Shown here: piece after piece, positions 17,199-25,180 of the stretch
Layout of the letters: each line of letters starts with the position of its first letter
Position numbering within the stretch: position 1 is the first letter of the stretch
Source of the DNA: CAYRAV01 sp964422365
GTDB taxonomy: Bacteria; Bacillota; Clostridia; Lachnospirales; Lachnospiraceae
Length of the DNA: 32,180 bases
Direction: 5' to 3'
Assembly (NCBI GenBank): GCA_964422365.1
Contig: CAYRAV010000032.1
Coordinates: 1 to 32,180 of the forward strand
Program-made: the position numbers and the translations under genes
The notes under the pieces: model-generated
Database searches by the model: none
Told to the model about the DNA's origin: nothing
What the model saw: only the letters and a program-made list of their open reading frames with translations

Positions 17199-17867
17199 AT
17201 GTTTCAATCAATTATAAATACACAAGGTGTCACAACAGTGCAGGGGCTGCTTTGTTTGGCAGCTGCGTTTATTTTAGGAATTATCATTTCTATTACATAC
17301 ATAAAAACAGGGGAATATTCTAGAAATTTTGCAAGGACATTAGTAGTAATGCCTGTTTTAATTAGCATGGTTATGATACTGGTAAATGGAAATTTAGGAA
17401 CATCAGTTGCAGTGCTTGGGGCATTTAGTTTGGTGCGTTTCCGCAGTATGCAGGGAACATCAAGAGATATTTCTTATGTTTTATTTTCAATGACAGTTGG
17501 TATTGGTACAAGTCTGGGATATTTGACATTTGCAGCGGTATTTACGGTTTTGGTTTGTGCCATTCATATCGGATTACAGAGGATAGAATTTGCAGAAAAG
17601 AAAACAGAGGAAAGGGAACTTAGGATTACGATACCGGAAAATTTAGATTATGAAGGGATTTTTGATGATATTTTTCGAAAATATTTTGAAAAATGCCAAT
17701 TGGTCAGGGTAAAAACTTCAAATTTGGGAAGCATGTATGAATTATTGTATCATGTGGAAATGAAGAAATATGTAAAACAGAAAGAAATGATGGATGAATT
17801 GAGATGCAGAAATGGAAATCTGACTATTATTTGCGGTATGGTAAATTATCAGCAGGAAGAACTATAG
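17199..17867 (+). CDS. DUF4956 membrane protein
   Basis: A 222-residue protein from the ATG at 17199, preceded by GGAGGAAA (17187-17194). Upstream in-frame codons from 17079 overlap a hairpin and are not used. The N-terminal half holds three to four membrane helices with the conserved core LGAFSLVRFRS-x-Q-G-T-S-R-D-I-S. The C-terminal half is a soluble, probably cytosolic alpha/beta domain (ELRITIPENLDYEGIFDDIF). It is a partner of VTC and CotH genes in many Firmicutes; a membrane scaffold or export role for the polymerase product is an inference. Confidence 0.85.
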   Translation: MFQSIINTQGVTTVQGLLCLAAAFILGIIISITYIKTGEYSRNFARTLVVMPVLISMVMILVNGNLGTSVAVLGAFSLVRFRSMQGTSRDISYVLFSMTVGIGTSLGYLTFAAVFTVLVCAIHIGLQRIEFAEKKTEERELRITIPENLDYEGIFDDIFRKYFEKCQLVRVKTSNLGSMYELLYHVEMKKYVKQKEMMDELRCRNGNLTIICGMVNYQQEEL

Positions 17868-17915
17868 CATAAGAGAAATACTTATGTAATAGAATAAGAA
17901 GTTTATGTAAATTTG

Positions 17916-17994
17916 CGCATTTATAAAAAGAAAATAATATTACAAATTTTCAATTATTGTTTGGAATGTTATATTATATTCTTTTATAAATGCG
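17916..17994. repeat. 13-bp perfect inverted repeat
   Basis: CGCATTTATAAAA (17916-17928) and TTTTATAAATGCG (17982-17994) are exact reverse complements 53 bases apart. The right arm overlaps the candidate -10 (TTATAA), so protein binding at both arms could control a transcript starting here. Confidence 0.65.
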
Positions 17995-18013
17995 TTTTTA
18001 TATGTGGCTGATG

Positions 18014-18069
18014 TCTCATGGTTTTCTGCATAATAAGTTTGATACCGCTGGATTGCCATGAGATTTTTT
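18014..18069 (+). terminator. Terminator-like stem with long loop
   Basis: TCTCATGG (18014-18021) pairs with CCATGAGA (18056-18063), followed by TTTTTTA. The 34-base loop is unusual for a simple terminator. Together with the promoter-like site about 25 bases before, it could define a short RNA or an attenuated leader for the CotH gene. Confidence 0.5.
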
Positions 18070-18437
18070 ATAAATCATGCTTTGGTTTGGAAGAATGGAA
18101 AAGGACGATTAATCAGAAGGGAATAATGTCAATTTTATATATTTTACAAATTTATGTTATTTTAGTTAAAATTTTGATACAATAAAAAGATATAGTAATA
18201 TTTAGTTTTTTGAATTGTTTATAATGTATATTTTTTGGAAATATTATATAGAAATTTGTCTAAAATATCAATGTATTTTTTAAATTTTAAGTTTTTATTA
18301 CAAAAATATTAGTTTTATATTGCGTTTTATTTTTATTCATGGTAAGATTATGATAAAAATATGGAATTTTTATCCATTTCACAAAATACCCGCCAAATTA
18401 TAATTTTTTAATAATAATGTACATTCTGGGAAATGAT

Positions 18438-18460
18438 ACCCATTCGGGCATACCACAATC
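18438..18460. mobile_element. MITE interior fragment
   Basis: ACCCATTCGGGCATACC and the bases after it match the interior of copy B near 15046-15068. Neither terminus is present. Confidence 0.55.
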
Positions 18461-18590
18461 GATGTGCTTTGCACTGAAAATAACATATGAATGGCATAGC
18501 TGAACTGTTATGTAACATTAGATTTATAAAATTTAGGAGAGGGCAGAAAATTCCAGATTTATTAAATTATAAACAAAAAAGGAGAGTTCT

Positions 18591-20684
18591 ATGAAAGCAA
18601 ACAAAAATAAACACATTATAAAACATTTTCAAGTGATTATGCTGACTACAACGCTTGTAGCTGGTCTTTTTAATGGAAATATATATGCTGCTCCATTAAA
18701 AGCACAGGAAGCAGCTCAATTATCTGTAGATGATACAGCCAATATTGCAATTCCAACTTTGAATATTACAATAGACGAATCAAAGGGAACCATCGAAGAT
18801 ATGAATAGTGATGTAAAGCACAATAAAAGATGTTATGGGAGCATTAATTTTACCATTCCCGATTATTATACAGCGGAATATGATACTATTGGAATTGAAA
18901 GCGGCAAGGATATTACATTAGATTATATCAAAGGAAGAGGAAATTATTCATGGAATAATGGGGATAAAAAACCATACAAAATTAAATTAAAACAAAAAGA
19001 AAATTTATTTGGAATGGGAGCAAATAAACATTGGGTATTATTAACAAACAATGAGGATTATACATGTTTGAAAAATAAAATTGTACTGCATCTGGCAGAT
19101 GAAATTGGTATGAAATATGTATCAAAAGGTGTATTTGTAGATGTTTTCATGAATGGAACCTATCTGGGGAATTACTTATTGGCGGAGCAGGTGAGAGTTG
19201 GAAAAACAAGAGTAAATATTGATGACATTGATGAAAGCAAAGAAGATGATGTTGATACACTCACTGGCGGTTATCTCATCAATAAGGATGAAAATGCAAA
19301 AGACGAGGAAAATAGTTTTCCTACTGAACGGGCATATTATGAAATCGTTAGTCCAAGTATAGAATATACCACAGAAGAAAGAAAAAATTATATTTCAGAT
19401 TATGTACAGCGGATAGAAGATGCTGTATATTCGGAGGATTTTTATAATGCACAAGGAGAACGTTACAGTGATTTGATGGATACGGACAGCTTTATTGATT
19501 ATTTCCTCATTCAGTTTTTTAGTGCCAATTTTGATGCTTTCCGAAACAGTACGTATTTCTACAAAGAACGTGGAGGAAAATTATATTGGGGGCCAGTATG
19601 GGATTTTGATTTCTCTATGCAGGCATCTTCAGATAGCACCACATGCATTACTGCAGAGCATAGATATATGGGAAAACAATTGGTGAATGATCCTGAAATT
19701 GCAAGAAGGATTTTAGAAAGATATTTGGAAATCAGAAGTACTATGGTGGGGTTATATCAAAATGGTGGATATATTGACCAAAACGTGAAGCAGATTGAAA
19801 CATCTGTACACAATGATTATGAAAAGTGGCAGCGTACACAATGTTATGAGGACCAGATAGAAGGACTCAAAGAATGGATAGATGCAAGAATAAGATTTAT
19901 GGATAGTTATCTTCCAACCTTAATTAAAGAACATTATGTTGTAACTTTCGATTTGAAAAATGGTTCGCTGGCACAGGAAGTATATGCGGTTCCCGGATCT
20001 GCTGTTGAATTGATAGCGAATCCTAAAAGGGAGAATTATACCTTTGATGGCTGGTATTATGTAGAAGATGGGGAAGAAAAAGAATTTACAAAGGATACTT
20101 CTGTTAAGGATAACATGACAGTAACAGCAAAATGGAAACCAAACAAAAAGGCTGCTTATATTCTCAATTTAGATGCTAATGGGGGAATAATCAAAGGAAT
20201 AGGAGGGAATTTACAAAATAATGTTATGGCAATTCCTGTTACAGAAGACACTACAGTTCATCTACAGGTGTCTGCCCAAAGGGATGGATATACATTTGCA
20301 GGATGGTATACAGATGAAAAAAGTGGTGACAAAGTAGATCCATCTTCAGCACTGTCAATGAATCAAAATACAACTTTTTATGCACATTGGGATAAAGTGA
20401 GTGTAAATAAAGGAAAGATAACAAAATTGAAGGCTGTAAATGCAAAGAAACTTAAAATTAGTATTGAAAAGACAGTTGATGCCGGCAGTTATGAATTGGT
20501 ATATGCGGATAACAAGTATTTTAATCATGCTGTGAAAAAAACACTTACTAAAACTTCCTATACAGTAGGAAATGTAAAAAAAGGAAAGACCTATTATACC
20601 AAAGTGAGAAATTATAAAATAGATTCTACTGGAAAAAAAATATATGGAAAATACAGCAGCATAAAGAAAGTAAAAATAAGTTGA
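18591..20684 (+). CDS. Secreted CotH-family protein kinase with InlB-type repeats
   Basis: A 697-residue protein. A signal peptide (KHIIKHFQVIMLTTTLVAGLF, cut near YAA about 34) precedes the CotH kinase domain (about 50-450). Visible CotH motifs are KGRGNYSW, KKPYKIKL, LLTNNEDYTCLKNKI, FVDVFMNGTYLGNYLLAEQV and GPVWDFDFS; the last holds the metal-binding aspartates of this atypical kinase fold. Two Listeria-Bacteroides (InlB B) repeats follow (YVVTFDLKNG ... FDGWYY and LNLDANGG ... FAGWYT), then an Fn3-like module ending YGKYSSIKKVKIS, shared with the next gene's product. CotH phosphorylates spore-coat proteins in Bacillus. Here, with VTC and DUF4956, an extracellular substrate, perhaps a surface protein, is likely. 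The ATG has an AAGGAGAG site. Confidence 0.9.
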   Translation: MKANKNKHIIKHFQVIMLTTTLVAGLFNGNIYAAPLKAQEAAQLSVDDTANIAIPTLNITIDESKGTIEDMNSDVKHNKRCYGSINFTIPDYYTAEYDTIGIESGKDITLDYIKGRGNYSWNNGDKKPYKIKLKQKENLFGMGANKHWVLLTNNEDYTCLKNKIVLHLADEIGMKYVSKGVFVDVFMNGTYLGNYLLAEQVRVGKTRVNIDDIDESKEDDVDTLTGGYLINKDENAKDEENSFPTERAYYEIVSPSIEYTTEERKNYISDYVQRIEDAVYSEDFYNAQGERYSDLMDTDSFIDYFLIQFFSANFDAFRNSTYFYKERGGKLYWGPVWDFDFSMQASSDSTTCITAEHRYMGKQLVNDPEIARRILERYLEIRSTMVGLYQNGGYIDQNVKQIETSVHNDYEKWQRTQCYEDQIEGLKEWIDARIRFMDSYLPTLIKEHYVVTFDLKNGSLAQEVYAVPGSAVELIANPKRENYTFDGWYYVEDGEEKEFTKDTSVKDNMTVTAKWKPNKKAAYILNLDANGGIIKGIGGNLQNNVMAIPVTEDTTVHLQVSAQRDGYTFAGWYTDEKSGDKVDPSSALSMNQNTTFYAHWDKVSVNKGKITKLKAVNAKKLKISIEKTVDAGSYELVYADNKYFNHAVKKTLTKTSYTVGNVKKGKTYYTKVRNYKIDSTGKKIYGKYSSIKKVKIS

Positions 20685-20742
20685 TATATCCATGAGTGAT
20701 TTTCGGGCTGATTCATAACAGTATGGTTCAAAAATAATAGTT

Positions 20743-20801
20743 GGGCATACCACAATCCATGCCCATCCGGGCTGGCGGACTTTGTCCGATAAAGTATGGA
20801 T
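20743..20801. mobile_element. MITE interior fragment
   Basis: It contains GGGCATACCACAATCCATGCCC as a dyad and CGGAC-TTT-GTCCG, matching copy B's interior. Both terminal repeats are absent. Confidence 0.65.
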
Positions 20802-20839
20802 AACATGGCTGAATAATGATATTTTAACAGTATAGAAGG

Positions 20840-20919
20840 GTGAAAGAAAAATAGAAGAAAGGGAAAATGATGCAAACACATATCTTTCACTCCTTGTGTT
20901 TGTGCCTGTCAAATACAAG
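20840..20919 (+). promoter_or_regulatory. Structured leader before the LRR protein gene
   Basis: Three pairings compete. GTGAAAGA (20840-20847) pairs with TCTTTCAC (20883-20890). CAAACACA (20873-20880) pairs with TGTGTTTG (20895-20902). CTTGT (20894-20898) pairs with ACAAG (20915-20919). The first two interlock, so they form either a pseudoknot or alternative folds. The LRR start codon is 33 bases beyond the last arm. Confidence 0.5.
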
Positions 20920-20951
20920 CAGCCTTGTACTTGGCGGGCTTGGTAAAAAAT

Positions 20952-22799
20952 ATGAAAAGAAAAGAAAATAGGAGAAGAACAAGGGTTGGAGTCCGTATTT
21001 TAATAGCAGGAATAGCAGTAAACAGTTTTCTTCTCTTTCCAAATGAAAATAACCTGCAGCCAGATTGTACGATCATAAAAGCTTATGAAGCAGTAACTTC
21101 TACAGAAATGGTCAATGGGATAGAATGGTCTTATGAAAAAGATTTTGACAGAATACGTAATGTACACCCTGTAAATAAGGATATCCTGCCTGAGGATGTA
21201 ATCATTCCAGACAAGCTTGGAGGTATTCCTATTACTGTTATTGGGGAGAATGCTTTTTCAGAAACAAAGATAAAATCTATTACTATTCCGGATACAGTAA
21301 ATTCAGTTAGCAGTTCTGCATTTGCAGATTGTCCTAACCTGACAACAATCAAACTGCCCCGGAATTCAATATCTGTTGGGAAGAATGCTTTTAGGAATTG
21401 TAAGGCGCTTACAGATGTCTTTGTAGAATGGGTTGAGGATTCGGCTTTTGAAGGATGTACAAATTTAAAAACGGTAACAATACCAAATGCCACAACTAGT
21501 AAATATAGAACATTTGGTTCGTGTGCATTCAAAGACTGTACCTCACTACAAGAGGTAACCATTGATGATTCAGCAGTATCTTTAAATGTGGGGGCCTATG
21601 CGTTTGAAGGCTGTATATCATTGAAAAAAGTGAATATTAGTGAAACAAATCTTACATTGGAAAAATCTGCTTTTTCCGGCTGCTGCCAGCTTTCTGATTT
21701 TACATTTAAGGGTACTGTGACAAGCAAAGTGGATGCATTTAAAAATTGCACTTCATTCACTTCAATGATTTTTGAAAAAGATGCAACACTTGCCAATGGT
21801 TCGTTCCGTGGGTGTACATCTCTTAAAGATATCACATTTAATGGAAATGCAGTCTATTCTTTTTCAAGTTCTGCAGACAGCGTATTTGAAGGATGTTCCT
21901 CTCTTAATAAAGTTACTTTTAATGAAGAAAAGGCAGATATTGTTTTTGATAAAAATGAATCAATAGAAGAGATTATTTATAATAATACAAAAATAATTTA
22001 TGGTAGATTAAATGGGATGAAAAATTTAAAAAAAGTGGTTTTTCAGACAAAAAATCCCGATTTAAGCAGATTTGCCTGCTCGGATAATGGCAATTTTACA
22101 GTGGAAGGATATCTAGAGGAAGGTCCTTATGCGTCATTTGAAGGTCATAACACTGTATATCAATGGGCACAGGCAAATGGAATAGAGTCACTTTTTACAA
22201 GTTTGGGGACGATTCATGAAACAGCAGATATACCTGTTACACCAACACCAGTAATACCAGCTCCGATTAGCCAAAGTTATTTAGTGACTTTTGATGGCAA
22301 TGGTGGATTTGTAAATGGAGTACTTTCTAAATCAGAAAGAGAAGTAATGAATGGGAAAACTTATGGTGCATTAAACAAGGCAGCGAGAAAAGGGTATATT
22401 TTTAATGGATGGTATACCCAAAAAACAGGAGGAAATCAAGTTACAGCAGATACAAAAGTAGATCTTACAAAAAATATTACTTTATATGCACAATGGAGTA
22501 AAGTATCTGTTGTGCAGGGAAAAATCAGCAAACTTGTAAATACCAAACCTGGAAGGCTTACAATTACAATAAAAAAAGCATCTGATGTAGATGGATATGA
22601 AATTTTATACTCTGACAGCAGAGATTTTGCAGATATCAATCAAAAAACAGTATCCTCATCTGCAGCTTCGTATGCTGCAAAAAAGTTAAGCAAAGGACAA
22701 ACTTGTTATGTAAAAGTAAGAGCTTATAAAATCGATTCAACTGGTGAAAAAGTATATGGAAAATATAGCACTATAAAAAAAATGAAAATAAAAAAATAG
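20952..22799 (+). CDS. BspA-type LRR surface protein with InlB repeat
   Basis: A 615-residue protein from the ATG at 20952. The frame is open from a TTG at 20925, but the ATG gives a normal signal peptide (KRKENRRRTRVG, then VRILIAGIAVNSFLLF). About twelve LRR_5 repeats fill residues about 75-390 (F-x-x-C-x-x-L-x-x-V/I patterns such as SAFADCPNLTTIKLP). A short Pro-Thr linker (PVTPTPVIPAP) leads to one Listeria-Bacteroides repeat (YLVTFDGNGG ... FNGWYT), and the Fn3-like C-terminal module ends YGKYSTIKKMKIKK. The last two modules closely match the CotH protein's C-terminus. It could be a substrate or partner of that kinase. The Shine-Dalgarno is weak, and a structured leader lies upstream. 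Confidence 0.88.
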   Translation: MKRKENRRRTRVGVRILIAGIAVNSFLLFPNENNLQPDCTIIKAYEAVTSTEMVNGIEWSYEKDFDRIRNVHPVNKDILPEDVIIPDKLGGIPITVIGENAFSETKIKSITIPDTVNSVSSSAFADCPNLTTIKLPRNSISVGKNAFRNCKALTDVFVEWVEDSAFEGCTNLKTVTIPNATTSKYRTFGSCAFKDCTSLQEVTIDDSAVSLNVGAYAFEGCISLKKVNISETNLTLEKSAFSGCCQLSDFTFKGTVTSKVDAFKNCTSFTSMIFEKDATLANGSFRGCTSLKDITFNGNAVYSFSSSADSVFEGCSSLNKVTFNEEKADIVFDKNESIEEIIYNNTKIIYGRLNGMKNLKKVVFQTKNPDLSRFACSDNGNFTVEGYLEEGPYASFEGHNTVYQWAQANGIESLFTSLGTIHETADIPVTPTPVIPAPISQSYLVTFDGNGGFVNGVLSKSEREVMNGKTYGALNKAARKGYIFNGWYTQKTGGNQVTADTKVDLTKNITLYAQWSKVSVVQGKISKLVNTKPGRLTITIKKASDVDGYEILYSDSRDFADINQKTVSSSAASYAAKKLSKGQTCYVKVRAYKIDSTGEKVYGKYSTIKKMKIKK

Positions 22800-22803
22800 G
22801 ATT

Positions 22804-22970
22804 CTAGATCGTGTTTGAAAATTCATTGCCCCAATCTGCACGCCACATTTTGCGAGGATATTTGCCCCAAATTCACTCAATGTAGCCCGCTACACCTCAT
22901 GAATTTGGAACAAATCCCTCACAAATTGTGACGCACATCTTGTAACAAGCAATTTTCAAACACGCTCTAG
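22804..22970. mobile_element. MITE-like element, 167-bp copy (C)
   Basis: The left end CTAGATCGTGTTTGAAAATT and right end AATTTTCAAACACGCTCTAG differ by one base as inverted repeats. It lacks most of the left half present in copy B. The right-half stem-loop is clear: CAAATTCA (22868-22875) with TGAATTTG (22900-22907), and inside it TGTAG (22881-22885) with CTACA (22890-22894). Confidence 0.92.
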
Positions 22971-22986
22971 AGCATGTTTGAAAATT
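22967..22986. mobile_element. Solo left MITE end abutting copy C
   Basis: CTAGAGCATGTTTGAAAATT begins with the closing CTAG of copy C and is not followed by family interior. A second element probably inserted at that CTAG and then lost most of its sequence. Confidence 0.7.
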
Positions 22987-23054
22987 AAAATTACACAAAA
23001 AATACCAAAAATGTCCACGATAATAGAATGAGAATCATAGGAAATCTTCGATTA

Positions 23055-23096
23055 TTGTATGAAAGCAGGCTGGATTTTTGCATACAACAAGCCTGC
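23055..23096 (+). promoter_or_regulatory. H-type pseudoknot candidate upstream of nth
   Basis: TTGTATG (23055-23061) pairs with CATACAA (23081-23087). GCAGGCT (23065-23071) pairs with AGCCTGC (23090-23096). The second stem's left arm lies in the loop of the first and its right arm lies downstream, the topology of an H-type pseudoknot. Both stems are perfect 7-mers. They may instead be alternative hairpins. The rest of 22987-23291 shows no gene. Confidence 0.5.
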
Positions 23097-23291
23097 ATTG
23101 CATGCTGTTCGTAAAGCAAAATGCCAGCAGTTCCATTTGGTGGCTGCACAGGCCATTTGACTTCGTTGCAGAAAAGTTATAAGATAGGAATATGATAAGA
23201 AAAAATAACTGAAAAAAGAACCAGAATAAATCTTTGCAGCAGATAAATGGTAGATAAAAGATATGGCAAAAAACAGGAGAGGAAGACTACT

Positions 23292-23927
23292 ATGACAAAA
23301 AAGAAACTTGCACTAGAAATTATTGAATGTTTAAAGAAAGAGTATCCCGATGCAGAATGTACATTAGATTATAATGAAGCATGGAAACTTTTGGTCAGTG
23401 TGCGGCTGGCAGCACAATGCACTGATGCACGGGTAAATATAGTGGTTCAAAAATTATATGAAAAATATCCAGATATAAATGCTTTGGCAGAAGCAGATGC
23501 AGAGGACATTGAACAAATTGTAAGACCTTGCGGGCTTGGACACAGCAAAGCGAGGGATATCAGTGCCTGCATGAAAATTTTAAGAGACCAGTATCAGGGT
23601 ATGGTTCCTGATAATTTTGAGGAATTATTAAAATTGCCGGGAGTAGGACGTAAAAGCGCAAATTTAATTATGGGAGATGTATTTGGTAAGCCGGCTATTG
23701 TAACAGATACCCATTGTATTCGACTGGTCAACCGGATGGGACTGGTTGATGGCATTAAGGAGCCAAAAAAGGTAGAGATGGCATTGTGGAAAATCATCCC
23801 GCCCGAAGAAGGAAACAGCTTCTGCCATAGATTGGTTTGCCATGGAAGAGAGGTGTGTACTGCCAGAACGAACCCCTATTGTGAAAAGTGTTGTATTAAG
23901 GATATTTGCAGTAAAAATGGTGTGTAA
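23292..23927 (+). CDS. nth: Endonuclease III (DNA glycosylase / AP lyase)
   Basis: A 211-residue base-excision repair enzyme acting on oxidised pyrimidines. The helix-hairpin-helix LPGVGRKSAN is at 115-124 with catalytic K121, and catalytic D139 sits in VTDTHC. The C-terminal cysteines (C-x7-C-x2-C-x5-C in the CTARTNPYCEKC...C region) are the 4Fe-4S ligands, with one residue more in the first spacing than E. coli Nth. The ATG at 23292 is preceded by AGGAGAGGAAG. The frame is open back to 23247, but that start lacks a ribosome site. It appears monocistronic, flanked on both sides by MITE copies. Confidence 0.95.
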   Translation: MTKKKLALEIIECLKKEYPDAECTLDYNEAWKLLVSVRLAAQCTDARVNIVVQKLYEKYPDINALAEADAEDIEQIVRPCGLGHSKARDISACMKILRDQYQGMVPDNFEELLKLPGVGRKSANLIMGDVFGKPAIVTDTHCIRLVNRMGLVDGIKEPKKVEMALWKIIPPEEGNSFCHRLVCHGREVCTARTNPYCEKCCIKDICSKNGV

Positions 23928-23946
23928 TTCTCACAATTAGAGTGTA

Positions 23947-24033
23947 TTAGAGCGTGTTTGAAAATTCATTGGTCCAATCTGCACATCTTGTGACATACAT
24001 CTTTGTAACAAGCAATGTTCAAATACGCTCTAG
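23947..24033. mobile_element. MITE-like element, shortest copy (D, 87 bp)
   Basis: The left end is TTAGAGCGTGTTTGAAAATT and the right end AATGTTCAAATACGCTCTAG. Almost the whole interior, including the right-half stem-loop, is deleted; only the CTTGTAACAAGC neighbourhood remains. Confidence 0.85.
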
Positions 24034-24181
24034 TGTTTATCATGGTATCATTTTCATTAAGCATGTTTCTATCATCTGAATAGTTCTTTATTCCATCATA
24101 GAGTCTTCTCACTTCTCATTCTGTGTCAGAATACCCTTTTCAATAATACAGGTGATATACCTTCTTTAGTTTCACATGACA

Positions 24182-24421
24182 TCACATGTAGAATATATTA
24201 TTCTCCCCAATGTCTGGGGCATACCATTCAGTAAAGTCAAAGAAAAATGTTTCTTGTATGAGTTTGTTAAATGATTCCTGCAATGTATCATTATTTTTTA
24301 TTGTAATGAAATAGTTATAGTTCATTATCTTTATACCACCGTTCTTTTCTATTCTGTTATATCCAGAGTCATTGATTTCTTTCTATGGATTACTGCACTG
24401 TGAACAGAGATAAAACTTCAA
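24182..24421 (-). pseudogene. Decayed reverse-strand gene fragment
   Basis: On the minus strand one frame runs from TTG at 24421 to TGA at 24182, broken by one TAG (24383-24385). It begins LKFYLCSQCSNP, then KEINDSG, which recalls the N-terminus of desulfoferrodoxin-type zinc-ribbon proteins (K-F-Y-x-C-x-x-C). It continues MNYNYFITIKNN and SFNKLIQETFFFDFTEWY, which resembles the start of some GNAT acetyltransferases. Further minus-strand coding-like sequence with stops runs to about 24060. The similarity is by eye only. It lies between a MITE (23947-24033) and a solo MITE right end (24435-24446), so it may be cargo or a relic trapped by the repeats. Confidence 0.35.
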
Positions 24422-24434
24422 ATTTTTTATAAAA

Positions 24435-24446
24435 AACACGCTCTAG
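24435..24446. mobile_element. Solo MITE right end
   Basis: AACACGCTCTAG matches the terminal 12 bases of the family's right end. The sequence before it is diverged. It is 79 bases upstream of the first gene of the leaderless-protein cluster. Confidence 0.6.
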
Positions 24447-24524
24447 AGCTTGGAGATGAAATCATAAGTCTAAAGAAACTTTTTCAAATATTCAATCGTA
24501 TTATTTATGAAGGAGGTTTTGAAA

Positions 24525-25082
24525 ATGAGCATAAGTGGAGTTATGGGTATAATAGAAATTGGAGAAGAACCCCAAGATCAGACGGGCCAGTACAAGAAAG
24601 CAAAGGCGGTAAATGGCAGCAGTTTTTCTAAACACATAGAATCGGCAGGACAATTGCAGGATGAATCTATTTTATCGGCTATTCATTTGGAAACAGGAGA
24701 ATCGATTGGCATTTATTATGATGCATCTTCTACAAAAGATAATCCAGTTGTTCTGGCAAAAATAGAAGGAAAGGATGGAAGCATAAAAGAGGAAAAAATT
24801 GAGTTGACAAAGGTAGATCCAAATTATGCTTCTTTTGTGGAAATGCTGGCACTTTCCGCACATTTAAAGCAAGAGGGAAAGATTGACGGACCAGCGGGGA
24901 TATTTCCTTGTACGGTATTTGCTTCCAGAATAAAAGAAACAAATGAGTGTGATATTTATCATAAGGAAAACTTTGCTGCATTAATGAAAGATGCTATGGA
25001 CAATATGATGAAATATGGGTGTATGGATTCTTATCTTAAGAATTTAAAAGAGTATACTTATTATTCTGCCATATCAAAGTAG
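24525..25082 (+). CDS. Leaderless protein of unknown function, cluster member 1
   Basis: A 185-residue protein from the ATG at 24525, with GGAGG at 24512-24516 (the ATG at 24507 overlaps that site and is rejected). No signal peptide or membrane segment. A flexible N-terminus (MSISGVMGIIEIGE ... ) ends in GSSFSKHIESAG at about 31-42. The body has TGESIGIYYDA, DNPVVLAKIEG and PNYASFVEMLALSAHL, then a helical C-terminus (FAALMKDAMDNMMKYGCMDSYL). The body is paralogous to the protein at 25913-26335. I know of no function. The N-terminal pattern recurs in members 2 and 4. Confidence 0.8.
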   Translation: MSISGVMGIIEIGEEPQDQTGQYKKAKAVNGSSFSKHIESAGQLQDESILSAIHLETGESIGIYYDASSTKDNPVVLAKIEGKDGSIKEEKIELTKVDPNYASFVEMLALSAHLKQEGKIDGPAGIFPCTVFASRIKETNECDIYHKENFAALMKDAMDNMMKYGCMDSYLKNLKEYTYYSAISK

Positions 25083-25180
25083 TAATAAGATAGGAATGTC
25101 ATGGTTTAATCATCACATTTAGGAGGACATTCGGCAATGAATTTTACAGCACGTTCTAAGATAGAAAGGAGAAGAAGAAT

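Larger units (their letters stand above)
17868..18590. other. 723-base A/T-rich non-coding region
   Basis: No gene on either strand. It contains a 13-bp inverted repeat (17916-17994), a promoter-like pair (TTGGAA 17961, TTATAA 17984), a terminator-like stem (18014-18069), a MITE fragment (18438-18460), and then the Shine-Dalgarno of the CotH gene. The middle part (18120-18420) is very A/T-rich without clear structure. Confidence 0.7.
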
